From: an uncultured Oscillibacter sp. | GTDB taxonomy: Bacteria > Bacillota > Clostridia > Oscillospirales > Oscillospiraceae | NCBI GenBank assembly: GCA_910583785.1 | Contig: CAJTZK010000004.1 | Coordinates: 1 to 64,000, forward strand | Length of the DNA: 64,000 bases | Direction of reading: 5' to 3' | Shown: positions 1-7,893 of the stretch, one piece after another | Layout of the letters: every line of letters begins with the position of its first letter | How positions within the stretch are numbered: position 1 is the first letter of the stretch | Translations under genes and position numbers: made by a program | The notes under the pieces: model-generated | The model's input: the letters and a program-made list of their open reading frames with translations, nothing else | Database searches by the model: none | Told to the model about the DNA's origin: nothing

Positions 1-139
1 GTTCATCGTCCGCACGCTCAATGTACCAGTCTCCTGTCCGTTTGTCTATAGATTTGCCTAAGTTGTAATTTGTTTGATAATTGCTGAGATTTAATATAGT
101 TTATTTGAAAAATATTCGTAACAAAAATTGGATTCCACC
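1..139. other. AT-rich non-coding edge
   Basis: I see no supportable gene here. The stretch is clearly more AT-rich than the rest of the window and lies downstream of the minus-strand gene that ends at 140, so it may hold that gene's 3' untranslated region. No clean terminator hairpin was found. Confidence 0.4.
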
Positions 140-1465
140 TTATACCTCCCGGTTTTGGCCGCCACTTCCAGCGGGGACAGCCAGCCCGGGCCCCGCCTCG
201 TGAGAGGCACTCTTACTATTTAATATGTATCTCTGGCGGTCTTGAAGAATGCTTCCTTGAACCAGCATCCGTTGGAGCAGCGGACGGCACTGGCTCACGC
301 CGATGCCCAGCAGCCGGGCTATGTCCTGGCGGTAGGCGAAGCCCTCCCGTTCCAGATAGCGCAAGACAGCTTCCTCCTGCTGCTCTGGAGGCACCACGTT
401 TTCCGGCAGGTAGTAGCGGGCCCCCACCTGAGTCAGCCGCCCCCGGCTCACCAGCTGCTTGAGCCGATTGTAAGCGGTGGTGCTGGAAATGTTCAGCAGG
501 GACATCACCTCGTTCCGGGTAGTCCAGCCCTGCTGTCGGACTTGGGAGAGAATCTGCCCCTCTCCTCCAGAGCGCAGGGCGCAGTCCACCCGCAGGTCCC
601 GGAGGGTCAAGTCATCCAGCCCGGCCCGGATCAGTGCCGCACGGACCAGCTTGGACAAGCGGGTCCGGTCATAGGGCTGGCGGCTTCTAGGGGCGGTCAG
701 GACGGGGCCCTTCCGGTTTCCCTGCCGGGCCAGATCCTCTAGGGCTTTCTTGGTTCCGCCGCTGAGGGATACCTCCCTCTGAGGAAGGCACAGGCGGTCT
801 TCCTGCACCTGGTCCCAGGTCAGGGCAATGATCTCCTCCAGACGGAGCCCGGCCTGCCAGGTCAGCCAAAGGGCAATTCCGGCGGGGCTGGTTCCCTCGG
901 CCCGGAGGAGTTTCCACAGGGCAAATTCGTCGATTTGAGCAGACTCCTCCCGGTGAATGCGGGTGGAGATTTTCTTTTCCTCCAGGTGCCCGGCGAAGTG
1001 GACGTTGAGTCCCGCCGCCTCCACTCCGGTAATCCGGGAGACATACTGCCAGTCGTGCTCCTCCAGCTGCCGGAGGATGAAGTCATGGCGCAGGTCGATG
1101 AGCCGGACCTCCGTCTGCCCCTGCTTGTCCAAAGCAGTCCGGGCCAGACGGGAGATGGATTGGGGCGTCAGGGGCTTATGGTCCCGGTCCGAGAGAACCA
1201 CAGCCTCCTGGCTCCGGTCCCGTCCGTCCCGCAAGGCCAGGAGCCAGTCCGACAGCTCCTGCCCAATGGGTACCTTCCGGTCTGGCAGCACCAGGCAGCC
1301 ATCCAAAAAGTCCACCTGCTCCCAGGTGAGATGCTGGATTTCATCCCGCAGCAGCCCGGCCTGCCAGGCCAGGCGCAGCACGGTCCCCGCAGCATTTCCG
1401 GGGTTTTCCCGCAGCGCACGTTCCATCGCCCCTCCGTCAGGGCGGTTCACGACATACTCCTGCAT
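140..1465 (-). CDS. tandem degenerate tyrosine-recombinase-like protein with two C-terminal winged-helix domains
   Basis: 441 aa from the ATG at 1465, chosen because GGGAGGAG lies a few bases upstream; an upstream ATG at 1546 has no such site. Two recombinase-like lobes are visible. Lobe 1 (about residues 20-165) has the box-I context AGLLRDEIQHLTW and box II DLRHDF (124-129). Lobe 2 (about 180-300) has AGLRLEEIIALTW with R208 and the box-II remnant LRDLRVDC. No GH...RY tyrosine motif is seen in either lobe, and the box-I Arg of lobe 1 is displaced, so catalysis is unlikely. The C-terminus carries two winged-helix-like segments (about 305-352 and 362-415). Inference: a DNA-binding protein that reuses an inactive integrase scaffold, perhaps a regulator. 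It is transcribed alone, away from the XRE gene. The exact role is unknown. Confidence 0.6.
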   Translation of the reverse strand: MQEYVVNRPDGGAMERALRENPGNAAGTVLRLAWQAGLLRDEIQHLTWEQVDFLDGCLVLPDRKVPIGQELSDWLLALRDGRDRSQEAVVLSDRDHKPLTPQSISRLARTALDKQGQTEVRLIDLRHDFILRQLEEHDWQYVSRITGVEAAGLNVHFAGHLEEKKISTRIHREESAQIDEFALWKLLRAEGTSPAGIALWLTWQAGLRLEEIIALTWDQVQEDRLCLPQREVSLSGGTKKALEDLARQGNRKGPVLTAPRSRQPYDRTRLSKLVRAALIRAGLDDLTLRDLRVDCALRSGGEGQILSQVRQQGWTTRNEVMSLLNISSTTAYNRLKQLVSRGRLTQVGARYYLPENVVPPEQQEEAVLRYLEREGFAYRQDIARLLGIGVSQCRPLLQRMLVQGSILQDRQRYILNSKSASHEAGPGLAVPAGSGGQNREV

Positions 1466-1496
1466 AGCGGCTCCTCCCACAACGTTATGATTACAT

Positions 1497-1520
1497 ATCA
1501 AATAACAGCTTCTATTTGAT
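1497..1520. promoter_or_regulatory. inverted repeat upstream of the recombinase-like gene
   Basis: ATCAAATA and TATTTGAT form an 8-bp inverted repeat with an 8-nt centre, about 30-55 bp upstream of the start at 1465. Its position suits an operator, possibly autoregulatory for the double winged-helix protein. No protein can be assigned from sequence alone. Confidence 0.4.
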
Positions 1521-1545
1521 TCATAAAAAATCCGTGTTTCCAGCA

Positions 1546-1775
1546 CGGCATAACGGAAACCAGCTTGCCTGTACGCACTTTATTTGTTACAACTATTTAG
1601 TGCAAATATGTTGCCACCAATAAACGCCGAAATCCTTGCCCCGCAAGAGGTACAAGGATTTTCTCACCTGCATCATACGCTAAAAGATAGCAAAAATCAA
1701 TATCTTTCAACATATTTTGCACACCGATTCCCCAGGATAGACTGAACAAAACAAGATGGAAGGAGTTGCATTCCT
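1546..1775. other. intergenic region between divergent genes, with a small hairpin
   Basis: This is an AT-rich spacer between the recombinase-like gene (-) and the XRE gene (+). It contains the inverted repeat AATCCTTG (1631-1638) / CAAGGATT (1653-1660) followed by TTCT. No convincing promoter was identified for either gene. Confidence 0.35.
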
Positions 1776-2102
1776 ATGACAAAACAGGAGCGCGTCGCCA
1801 TGGGGCAGCGTCTTCGGCAGCAGCGAAACCGACTGGGCTTGACCCGGGAGCAGTTCGCGGAGCTGGCGGATATCGGAACCGGGTACTATGGCCAGATTGA
1901 GGTGGGGACGTCGCAGATGTCCATTGACACCCTCATGAAGGTGGCCCGGACCTCGCGGCTGTCTATGGAGTACATACTTTTGGGAGAAGGGGGCGGGGAG
2001 ACAGACCTGGGCTCCCTGGAGACGCTCCTCCGGGGCTGCACTCCCCGGGAGCTCCGGCTGGCGGAGAAGGTCCTCCAGCTCTTTCTCCTCCGGGGAGACT
2101 GA
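1776..2102 (+). CDS. XRE-family helix-turn-helix regulator
   Basis: 108 aa. Residues 8-65 form a Cro/CI-type helix-turn-helix: GQRLRQQRNRLGLTREQFAE, then a recognition-helix region around IGTGYYGQIEVG, and an I-D-T-L-x-K-V helix. The C-terminal 40 residues are helical and acidic and may dimerise. GGAAGGAG lies about 9 nt before the ATG. The target is unknown. The neighbouring recombinase-like gene points the other way, and the next gene downstream (flavoprotein) converges on this one, so it is monocistronic. Such small XRE proteins are common in mobile or accessory regions of Clostridia. Confidence 0.85.
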   Translation: MTKQERVAMGQRLRQQRNRLGLTREQFAELADIGTGYYGQIEVGTSQMSIDTLMKVARTSRLSMEYILLGEGGGETDLGSLETLLRGCTPRELRLAEKVLQLFLLRGD

Positions 2103-2108
2103 AGGGAC

Positions 2109-2139
2109 AAAAAGAGAGAGGCCCCTGTGGGCCTCTCTC
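2109..2139 (-). terminator. intrinsic terminator of the flavoprotein gene (possibly bidirectional)
   Basis: An 11-bp perfect stem, GAGAGAGGCCC (2114-2124) with GGGCCTCTCTC (2129-2139), has a CTGT loop. On the minus strand it is followed by five Ts (2113-2109), so it fits best as the end of the 2791->2165 transcript. It may also stop the XRE transcript. Confidence 0.8.
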
Positions 2140-2164
2140 CCGTTGACGGGTATGCCGTCTGACG

Positions 2165-2791
2165 TTACCGTATGAAGTTCATCATCGGCCGCTGGGCGGC
2201 CTCCGGGGCGGGGAGCTTCGTCTCGTGGAGCACCTGGACCATCCAGGCCATGTTCCGCCCCAGCCGGGCGGCTACCGCCATCCCTTCCTCGTCCCCGGCG
2301 GCCTCGCCGGGGTCCGCCCCATGGACCACGCCCCAGTAATCGGACGTCATCAAGATCATTTCCATAGCGTCCATGGTCCCCAGCAGCTGCTGGTACGTCT
2401 CCATGCCCCCGCTGCGGCGCAGGGTGCACAGGGCCCCGCCCACCTTGTGGCGGAGCTGGTTGGTCCCGCAGCCCGCCGCCAGCATCAGGCGGTCCAGTAC
2501 GCATTTCATGCCCCCGGCGATGCCGCCGTGGTATACCGGGGAGGCCAGGAGGATGCCGTCGGCCTCGATGCAGGCGGCGATGATTTCATTCACCCCGTCC
2601 CCGTCCTGGACACAGCGGAGGCTCCCGGTGTTCAGGCATTGGTAGCAGGCCATGCAGGGCCGGACCTTGGCGCCGGGCTGAAAGACTTGGAACTCCACGC
2701 CAGCAGCCCGGATTTCCCGGCCTGCGGCCTCCAGCACCAGGGCGGTGTTTCCGTTTTTGCGGGGGCTCCCGTTGATGGCGGCGATTTTCAT
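2165..2791 (-). CDS. NAD(P)H-dependent FMN reductase / iron-sulfur flavoprotein-like (flavodoxin fold)
   Basis: 208 aa. The N-terminal IAAINGSPRKNGNTALVLE (about residues 3-21) is the FMN phosphate-binding loop of the NADPH-dependent FMN reductase family. A Cys cluster follows around residues 46-60 (CMACYQC...C), as in archaeal and clostridial iron-sulfur flavoproteins. SPVYHGGIAGGMKCVLDR is the second flavin-contact segment. The likely role is electron transfer or quinone/iron reduction in the cytoplasm; the substrate cannot be read. TAAGGAGGAG precedes the ATG. The start overlaps the stop of the upstream membrane-protein gene by 4 bp (ATGA), so the two are probably translationally coupled. 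Confidence 0.85.
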   Translation of the reverse strand: MKIAAINGSPRKNGNTALVLEAAGREIRAAGVEFQVFQPGAKVRPCMACYQCLNTGSLRCVQDGDGVNEIIAACIEADGILLASPVYHGGIAGGMKCVLDRLMLAAGCGTNQLRHKVGGALCTLRRSGGMETYQQLLGTMDAMEMILMTSDYWGVVHGADPGEAAGDEEGMAVAARLGRNMAWMVQVLHETKLPAPEAAQRPMMNFIR

Positions 2792-3174
2792 AGATGCTCC
2801 TCCTTATGTTTGATCGTGTTTGGGTTCCTGGCCTGGAACAGGTAAATCAAAAATCCCTGGGCCAGGAGGATGAGAAGGGAAGCCGCCCCCAGGAATCCAA
2901 AAGCGGTCAGCGGCTTGAAGTACCAGCCCCATCTTGGCGTTTGGAACAGACTCATAAACAGGAAGGAGGACAGGAAGCTCAGCAGATTTCCTCCCAGCAG
3001 AGTGAAAAGACTCCGGGGCCTGACCGCCATGCGGCTCTCCCAGCCCATCCAGGCCAGCATCGGAAGATACCCCAGCGTGCTTCCGTAAACCGCGTCCCCA
3101 TACATTCCCAAAAAGACATAGGGAACCGCGCATACCGCCAGCACCGTCATACGGTTCGTCCATTTCCCCTTCAC
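2788..3174 (-). CDS. small integral membrane protein of unknown function
   Basis: 128 aa with about four hydrophobic segments (for example VLAVCAVPYVFLGMYG and LGAASLLILLAQGFLIYLF), so it is probably a polytopic membrane protein. I chose the GTG at 3174 because AGGAGGGG lies 9 nt upstream. The earlier ATG at 3207 overlaps the predicted -10 box and would fall outside the transcript. The gene shares a 4-bp ATGA overlap with the flavoprotein gene, suggesting a membrane partner or a jointly regulated pair. No family was recognised. Confidence 0.7.
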   Translation of the reverse strand: MKGKWTNRMTVLAVCAVPYVFLGMYGDAVYGSTLGYLPMLAWMGWESRMAVRPRSLFTLLGGNLLSFLSSFLFMSLFQTPRWGWYFKPLTAFGFLGAASLLILLAQGFLIYLFQARNPNTIKHKEEHL

Positions 3175-3205
3175 GTCGTCCCCCCTCCTTTTATTAAATA
3201 AATTC

Positions 3206-3234
3206 ATTATATCGGGCCCCCGGTAAAATTGCAA
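3206..3234 (-). promoter_or_regulatory. sigma-A promoter of the membrane protein-flavoprotein pair
   Basis: On the minus strand, TTGCAA (3234-3229), a 17-nt spacer and TATAAT (3211-3206). The transcript would begin near 3200, upstream of the GTG at 3174. Confidence 0.75.
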
Positions 3235-3252
3235 GAATTTCGGGAAACCCCC

Positions 3253-3281
3253 TTTTTCTTCCGGGGAAAGTGCGCTATAAT
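3253..3281 (+). promoter_or_regulatory. probable thiI promoter
   Basis: A perfect TATAAT at 3276-3281 has a weak -35 (TTTTTC, 3253-3258) at 17 nt. It lies 37 bp before the thiI start and back to back with the minus-strand promoter. Confidence 0.55.
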
Positions 3282-3317
3282 AGCACCCGTAAATTGAAAC
3301 TTACGGAGGATGATCCC

Positions 3318-4496
3318 ATGCGGCAAAATGAAATGTTCCTGCTCAAGCTGGGCGAGGTGGTCCTCAAGGGCCAGAACCGCCGCTCCTTTGAGGACCGGCT
3401 GGTGGCCAACACGGCCCGCCGCCTGAAATCCTGCGGCAGCTTCCAGGTCTACATCCGCCAGAGCACCATCTATGCCGAGCCCACCACGGACGCCTGTGAC
3501 ATGGAGGCGGCCTACGCCGCCGCCCGGCAGGTCTTCGGCGTGGTCAGCGTCGCCCGGGCGGTCCCCTGCGAAAAGACGGTGGAGGCCATCGTGGAAACCG
3601 CCAAGGACTATCTGTCGGACGCCTTCGCCTCTGCCAAGAGCTTCAAGGTGGAGAGCAAACGGGCGGACAAGAACTATCCCATGAACTCCATCCAGCTCTC
3701 CCAGACCGTGGGCGGCGAGCTGGCGGAGGCGTTCCCCCGCGTGGCGGTGGACGTCCACAACCCGGACCTGACGGTCCACGTGGAAATCCGGGAGAAGCAC
3801 GCCTACGTCCACGCCCCCGCCGTCCCCGGTGCGGGCGGGCTTCCCGTGGGCATGGGGGGGCACGCCGTCAGCCTGCTCTCCGGCGGGCTGGACAGCCCGG
3901 TGTCCTCCTGGATGATGGCCCGCCGGGGTGTGGAATTGGAGATGGTCCACTTCGTTTCCCCGCCCTACACCTCCCAGCAGGCCCAGGACAAGGTCCTGGA
4001 GCTGGCTCATTTGCTGACGGCTTACTGCGGCCGCCTCCGGATCCATATTGTGCCCTTCACGGAGATTCAGGAGGAAATCCGGAAGAACTGCCCCGAGGAG
4101 TATTTCACCCTCATCATGCGCCGCTTCATGATGCGCCTGTCCCAGGCCATCGCCAAGCGGGCGGGGGCCAAGGCCCTGGTCACGGGCGAGTCCCTGGGCC
4201 AGGTGGCCAGCCAGACCATGATGGCCCTAGGGGTCACCGACGATGTGACGGAGATGCCAGTCCTCCGGCCCCTTATTGGCATGGATAAGGTGGAGATCAT
4301 CCGCATGTCCCGGGAGATCGGGACCTATGATACGTCTATCCTGCCCTACGAGGACTGCTGCACCGTGTTCACCCCCCGGCATCCGGCCACCCGGCCCAAG
4401 GTGGAGGATGTCCGCGCGGCGGAAGCCAAATTGGATGTCGAGGGCCTGATGGCCCGCTCCTTGGAGGGGGAGGAATGGATCTGGGTCAAGCCTTGA
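3318..4496 (+). CDS. thiI: tRNA 4-thiouridine synthetase ThiI
   Basis: 392 aa from the ATG at 3318, which has CGGAGGA 8 nt upstream. It adenylates U8 of tRNA and transfers sulfur from an IscS-type desulfurase to make s4U; it is also linked to thiamine thiazole synthesis. Visible parts are an N-terminal ferredoxin-like region (LLKLGEVVLKGQNRRSFE), a THUMP domain (about 60-165) and the PP-loop SGGLDSP near residues 188-194. The protein ends after the ATPase domain, so the rhodanese domain of the E. coli enzyme is absent, as in most Firmicutes. It is probably monocistronic, with cinA 152 bp downstream. Confidence 0.95.
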   Translation: MRQNEMFLLKLGEVVLKGQNRRSFEDRLVANTARRLKSCGSFQVYIRQSTIYAEPTTDACDMEAAYAAARQVFGVVSVARAVPCEKTVEAIVETAKDYLSDAFASAKSFKVESKRADKNYPMNSIQLSQTVGGELAEAFPRVAVDVHNPDLTVHVEIREKHAYVHAPAVPGAGGLPVGMGGHAVSLLSGGLDSPVSSWMMARRGVELEMVHFVSPPYTSQQAQDKVLELAHLLTAYCGRLRIHIVPFTEIQEEIRKNCPEEYFTLIMRRFMMRLSQAIAKRAGAKALVTGESLGQVASQTMMALGVTDDVTEMPVLRPLIGMDKVEIIRMSREIGTYDTSILPYEDCCTVFTPRHPATRPKVEDVRAAEAKLDVEGLMARSLEGEEWIWVKP

Positions 4497-4648
4497 CCGG
4501 GTGCCCGCCCTGACGGGCGCAGTCTCATTTTCTTCTGGAAGAAAATGAGAAAATGGGGGTGCAATGCACCAGCCATCCTCATAGCTGTAATCCCCCCGCC
4601 CGCAAGGGCGAGTATACCCCTCCCCCGCCGGGGAAGAAAGGAACCCTC
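4497..4648. other. thiI-cinA intergenic region with hairpin
   Basis: CTCATTTTCTTC (4524-4535) and GAAGAAAATGAG (4538-4549) form a 12-bp stem almost without a loop, just after thiI. No T tract follows, so it is a weak terminator or a palindromic spacer. A second GC-rich stretch leads to the cinA ribosome binding site. Confidence 0.4.
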
Positions 4649-5911
4649 ATGTCTCATACCGCAGAGCTCATCGCCGTAGGCACTGAATTACTCCTTGGCA
4701 ACATCGCCAACACCAACGCCCAAGTTCTTTCTCAAAGCCTCTCCTCCCTGGGCGTCAACGTCTTCTGGCACACCGTCGTGGGCGACAACCCCCGCCGCCT
4801 CCGGGAGGCCCTGGACATTGCCCGCCGCCGGGCGGACATCCTCATCACCACCGGGGGCCTGGGCCCCACCTACGACGACCTTACCAAACAGACCATCTGC
4901 GAGACTTTTGGGAAACCCCTCATCCTCCACCCGGACATTCTGAAGGACATCCGGGCCTTCTATGAGACCGCCCTCCATGTCCCCATGCCGGAGAACAACA
5001 CCCAGCAGGCGGAACTCCCCGAGGGCTGCGCGGTCTTTGACAACCCCGTGGGCACCGCCCCCGGCTGTGCCTTCGAGGCGGGGGGCGTCCACGTCCTCAT
5101 GCTTCCGGGGCCCCCCCACGAGATGGAGACCATGCTCCGCCGCCACGTGGAGCCCTATCTGCGGGAGCTCTCCCACGAGGTCATCGTCTCCCAGGACATC
5201 ATGACCTTCGGCATGGGGGAATCCTCCGTGGACGAACTCCTCCACGAGAAAATGGCCCATATGGCCAACCCCACCCTGGCCACCTATGCCAAGCCCAGCG
5301 AGGTCCGCCTCCGGGCCACGGCCAAGGCCGTCACGGAGGAGGAGGCCCGGGCCATGCTGGCCCCCGTCCGGGAGATGGTCTGCGGGACCCTGGGGGATAT
5401 CGTCTACGGCGTGGACGTTGCGGGCCTGGCGGAATGCTGCTGCGCCCAGCTCCTCCGGCGGAACATGACCCTGGCCACCGCTGAGAGCTGCACAGGCGGG
5501 CTGGTAGCGGAGAAAATGACCGCCATTCCCGGCGTGTCCCAGGTCTACCGGGGCGGCGTGGTCAGCTACTGGACCAGCGTCAAGGCGGACGTGCTCCACG
5601 TCCCCCAGTCCATTCTGGATGCCTGGGGCCCCGTCTCCCAGGAATGCGCCCGGGCCATGGCGGAGGGCGTCCGGGGCATCACCGGGGCGGACCTGGGCGT
5701 CTCCGTCACCGGGGCGGCGGGGCCGGACCCGGACGAGCGGGGCGTCCCCGTGGGCATCGTGTACGTGGGCCTGGCCACGCCGGAGGGAACCTTCTGCCGT
5801 CCCCTGGACCTGGGCCGCCGCCGGCGGGACCGCATCCAGGGCCTGGCGGCCAACCACGCCTTTGACGTGGTCCGGCGTTACTTACAAGGCCTTCCGGTGG
5901 AGCGCCTCTGA
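4649..5911 (+). CDS. cinA: CinA competence/damage-inducible protein, NMN deamidase
   Basis: 420 aa. The start at 4649 has AAGAAAGGA just upstream. The N-terminal MoaB/MogA-like domain (about 1-170) opens with AELIAVGTELLLGNIANTNA and has the TTGGLGPTYDDLTK motif. The C-terminal CinA domain begins near residue 265 with LATAESCTGGLVAEK and has SVTGAAGP, the signature of nicotinamide-nucleotide amidohydrolase. The protein recycles NMN and is tied to competence/recA loci in Firmicutes; no recA follows here. Confidence 0.95.
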   Translation: MSHTAELIAVGTELLLGNIANTNAQVLSQSLSSLGVNVFWHTVVGDNPRRLREALDIARRRADILITTGGLGPTYDDLTKQTICETFGKPLILHPDILKDIRAFYETALHVPMPENNTQQAELPEGCAVFDNPVGTAPGCAFEAGGVHVLMLPGPPHEMETMLRRHVEPYLRELSHEVIVSQDIMTFGMGESSVDELLHEKMAHMANPTLATYAKPSEVRLRATAKAVTEEEARAMLAPVREMVCGTLGDIVYGVDVAGLAECCCAQLLRRNMTLATAESCTGGLVAEKMTAIPGVSQVYRGGVVSYWTSVKADVLHVPQSILDAWGPVSQECARAMAEGVRGITGADLGVSVTGAAGPDPDERGVPVGIVYVGLATPEGTFCRPLDLGRRRRDRIQGLAANHAFDVVRRYLQGLPVERL

Positions 5912-6000
5912 CCCGTTTTCCACCCCAGGTTTAAAATCCGGGAAATTGGTCCATGCTTTCCCCAAAGGCCCCAAGGGGCCGGGAAGGGAATGGACAACAT

Positions 6001-6627
6001 ATGAAAACCGAACAGGCGGGAAAGCTGAAACTTTTGGAAATCGTACTGCTGCTGTTTCTGGCGGCGTTCCTGGCCACCGGGGCCGCGGCCCTGCAAACGG
6101 GACAGGAATTATCGGACAAGGTAGTCCGCCTCCATGTCCTGGCGAACTCCGACTCGGAGGAGGACCAGGCCCTGAAGCTGAAAGTCCGGGACCGGATTCT
6201 GGCTTACGCGGAACCCCTCCTGGCCAGCGCCGGGGACCGCCGGGAGGCGGAGGCCCTTCTCCGGGGCCAGGTGCTGGAGCTGGAGCGGGTGGCCGCCGGG
6301 GAAATCCAGGCCAATGGCTATGACTACAGCGTCACCATAGAGCTGGAAGATACCGTATTCCCCACCCGGGAGTATGAGGGCTTCACCCTCCCCGCCGGGA
6401 AGTACCTGGCCCTCCGGGCCATCATCGGCGCGGGGGAAGGCCGGAACTGGTGGTGCGTGGTGTTCCCGCCCCTGTGCGCCGCCGCGTCGGCGGAGGTGCC
6501 GGAAACCGCCCTGGCCGCCGGGCTGTCCTCCGCCCAGGTGGGGCTCATTACGGAAGAGGACCAGGGCTACGTGCTGAAAAGCAAGCTGGTGGAGTTCTGG
6601 CGGGGCCTGGAGGCCGCATTGGACTAG
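6001..6627 (+). CDS. spoIIR: stage II sporulation protein R
   Basis: 208 aa. It has an N-terminal hydrophobic signal/anchor segment (about residues 9-30: LLEIVLLLFLAAFLATGAAA), then VVRLHVLANSDSEEDQALKL, the hallmark of SpoIIR. SpoIIR is made in the forespore, is secreted, and triggers SpoIIGA processing of pro-sigma-E in the mother cell. Its presence indicates an endospore former. The start at 6001 fits the family and leaves the hydrophobic segment intact; GGGAAGGGAATGG upstream is a moderate binding site. A strong terminator follows immediately, so the transcript ends here. Confidence 0.93.
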   Translation: MKTEQAGKLKLLEIVLLLFLAAFLATGAAALQTGQELSDKVVRLHVLANSDSEEDQALKLKVRDRILAYAEPLLASAGDRREAEALLRGQVLELERVAAGEIQANGYDYSVTIELEDTVFPTREYEGFTLPAGKYLALRAIIGAGEGRNWWCVVFPPLCAAASAEVPETALAAGLSSAQVGLITEEDQGYVLKSKLVEFWRGLEAALD

Positions 6628-6638
6628 AGGAAAACCAA

Positions 6639-6668
6639 GGGGCGTCCCATCCGGGACGCCCCTTTTTT
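6639..6668 (+). terminator. spoIIR intrinsic terminator
   Basis: GGGGCGTCCC (6639-6648) / GGGACGCCCC (6653-6662), loop ATCC, followed by TTTTTT. It abuts the stop codon of the converging thioesterase gene. Confidence 0.9.
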
Positions 6669-7101
6669 AGGTTTCCTCTGCCCGCTCCGCCATCCGCTTC
6701 CGGTCTACGCAGAAATAGCTGAAGGCCCCCGTGGCCAGCAGGGCCCCGGCCCCGTCGGTGATTTCCACGTCTACCAGCACCGTGGCCCGTCCCCGGTGCC
6801 GGACCCGCCCCGTGGCCCGGACGGTCCCGTGGGCCCGGTTGTCCAAGAAGTGCAGGTCCCCGTGTTGGGTGACGTAGTGCCGCCCGTCGCCGTGGGCCGC
6901 AGTCCCGGCGGCGTCGTCCGCCAGGGTGTACAGCGCCCCGCCGTGGACCATGCCGTAAGGGTTCCGGCTCTCCGGGCGGATCTCCAGGCGGTACACCGCC
7001 CGGTCCGGCTCCGCCGTTTCCAGCCGGATGAAATTGTAGTCCGTAAAGGCATTGGCCCCCAGCCGCAGGGCCTCCAGCCGGAGCTTCTCCATGTCCTCCA
7101 T
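6667..7101 (-). CDS. PaaI-family hotdog thioesterase
   Basis: 144 aa. NPYGMVHGGALYTLADDAAG (about residues 47-66) is the characteristic hotdog-fold thioesterase helix motif of the PaaI/YbgC group, with the conserved HGG and acidic residue. The family hydrolyses acyl-CoA thioesters in the cytoplasm; the natural substrate is unknown. I chose the ATG at 7101 because AGGAGG followed by seven Ts lies directly upstream, whereas the longer frame adds a non-conserved tail. It is monocistronic and converges on spoIIR. Confidence 0.88.
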   Translation of the reverse strand: MEDMEKLRLEALRLGANAFTDYNFIRLETAEPDRAVYRLEIRPESRNPYGMVHGGALYTLADDAAGTAAHGDGRHYVTQHGDLHFLDNRAHGTVRATGRVRHRGRATVLVDVEITDGAGALLATGAFSYFCVDRKRMAERAEET

Positions 7102-7184
7102 AAAAAAACCTCCTGATCGAATGATGAAAAACAGCGTTAGTATACCATAGCTCCGCCCGCCTTTCAACTTTTTTAAAATGGGGC

Positions 7185-7242
7185 TTGACAGGAGGACGCT
7201 TCTGTGTATAATGAACATATGAACACTCATTCAATTGTTCAT
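7185..7242 (+). promoter_or_regulatory. promoter and ArsR-type operator of the metal-resistance operon
   Basis: TTGACA (7185-7190), a 16-nt spacer and TATAAT (7207-7212) form a near-perfect promoter. Directly downstream, ATGAACA (7219-7225) and TGTTCAT (7236-7242) form an inverted repeat with a 10-nt centre, the layout bound by SmtB/ArsR repressors. A half-site-like ATATGAACATAT recurs near 7647, before the HMA gene. Repressor binding here would block transcription start. Confidence 0.8.
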
Positions 7243-7260
7243 TTGAAAGGAGGCGGAGGG

Positions 7261-7623
7261 ATGGAGGACCGTTATACGGTAGAGTGCTGCGATTTCATGC
7301 ATGCCCACGAGGACATTGTGGAGAAGGTGCGCCGGGAGCTTCCGGGGGAGGATACGCTCTACGACCTGACGGAGCTGTTCCGCATCTTCGGGGATTCCAC
7401 CCGGGTCCGCATCCTGTATGTGCTCTTCGAGGCGGAGATGTGTGTCTGCGACATCGCGGCCCTGCTGGGGATGACCCAGTCGGCCATCTCCCACCAGCTC
7501 CGGGCCTTAAAAAACGTCCGGCTGGTGAAGTCCCGGCGGGAGGGCAAAACCGTGTTTTACTCCCTGGCGGACGACCATGTGAAGATCATCATCAACCAGG
7601 GACTGGAGCACGTCCGCGAGTGA
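7261..7623 (+). CDS. ArsR/SmtB-family metal-sensing repressor
   Basis: 120 aa with a winged helix around IAALLGMTQSAISHQLRALK. Two metal-site signatures are visible. The alpha-3 site has C61-V-C63-D64 with C9/C10 in the N-terminal arm, as in CadC-type Cd/Pb/Zn sensors. The alpha-5 site has D104-x-H106-x10-H117-x2-E120, as in SmtB/CzrA Zn sensors. So it probably senses soft divalent metals such as Zn, Cd or Pb. AAGGAGGCGGAGGG precedes the ATG. It heads an operon with an HMA protein, a methyltransferase and probably the P1B ATPase. Confidence 0.92.
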   Translation: MEDRYTVECCDFMHAHEDIVEKVRRELPGEDTLYDLTELFRIFGDSTRVRILYVLFEAEMCVCDIAALLGMTQSAISHQLRALKNVRLVKSRREGKTVFYSLADDHVKIIINQGLEHVRE

Positions 7624-7674
7624 CCCCGTTTTCCCTATGCGAAGACATATGAACATATCAGGAGGAAGATTACC

Positions 7675-7893
7675 ATGAAAAAGCGTTTCAAGCTCACCGA
7701 CCTGGACTGTGCCAACTGCGCCGCGAAAATGGAAGAGGCCATCAAAAAAATCGACGGGGTCCACGACGCCACCGTCAGTTTCATGGCCCAGAAAATGACC
7801 GTGGACGCGGACGACGCCCGGTTTGACGAGATCATGAAGGAAATCGTGGCCGTGTGCAAAAAGGTGGAGCCGGACTGCGTCATCAACCTTTGA
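7675..7893 (+). CDS. free-standing heavy-metal-associated (HMA) domain protein
   Basis: 72 aa, a single ferredoxin-like HMA fold. The metal-binding loop is LDCANCAAKME with C12 and C15. The D-C-A-N-C form is typical of Zn/Cd/Pb ATPase N-terminal domains rather than of copper chaperones. The ATPase at 8681 lacks an N-terminal HMA domain, so this gene probably supplies it in trans. AGGAGGAAG sits 6 nt before the ATG. The stop overlaps the likely start of the next gene. Confidence 0.9.
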   Translation: MKKRFKLTDLDCANCAAKMEEAIKKIDGVHDATVSFMAQKMTVDADDARFDEIMKEIVAVCKKVEPDCVINL

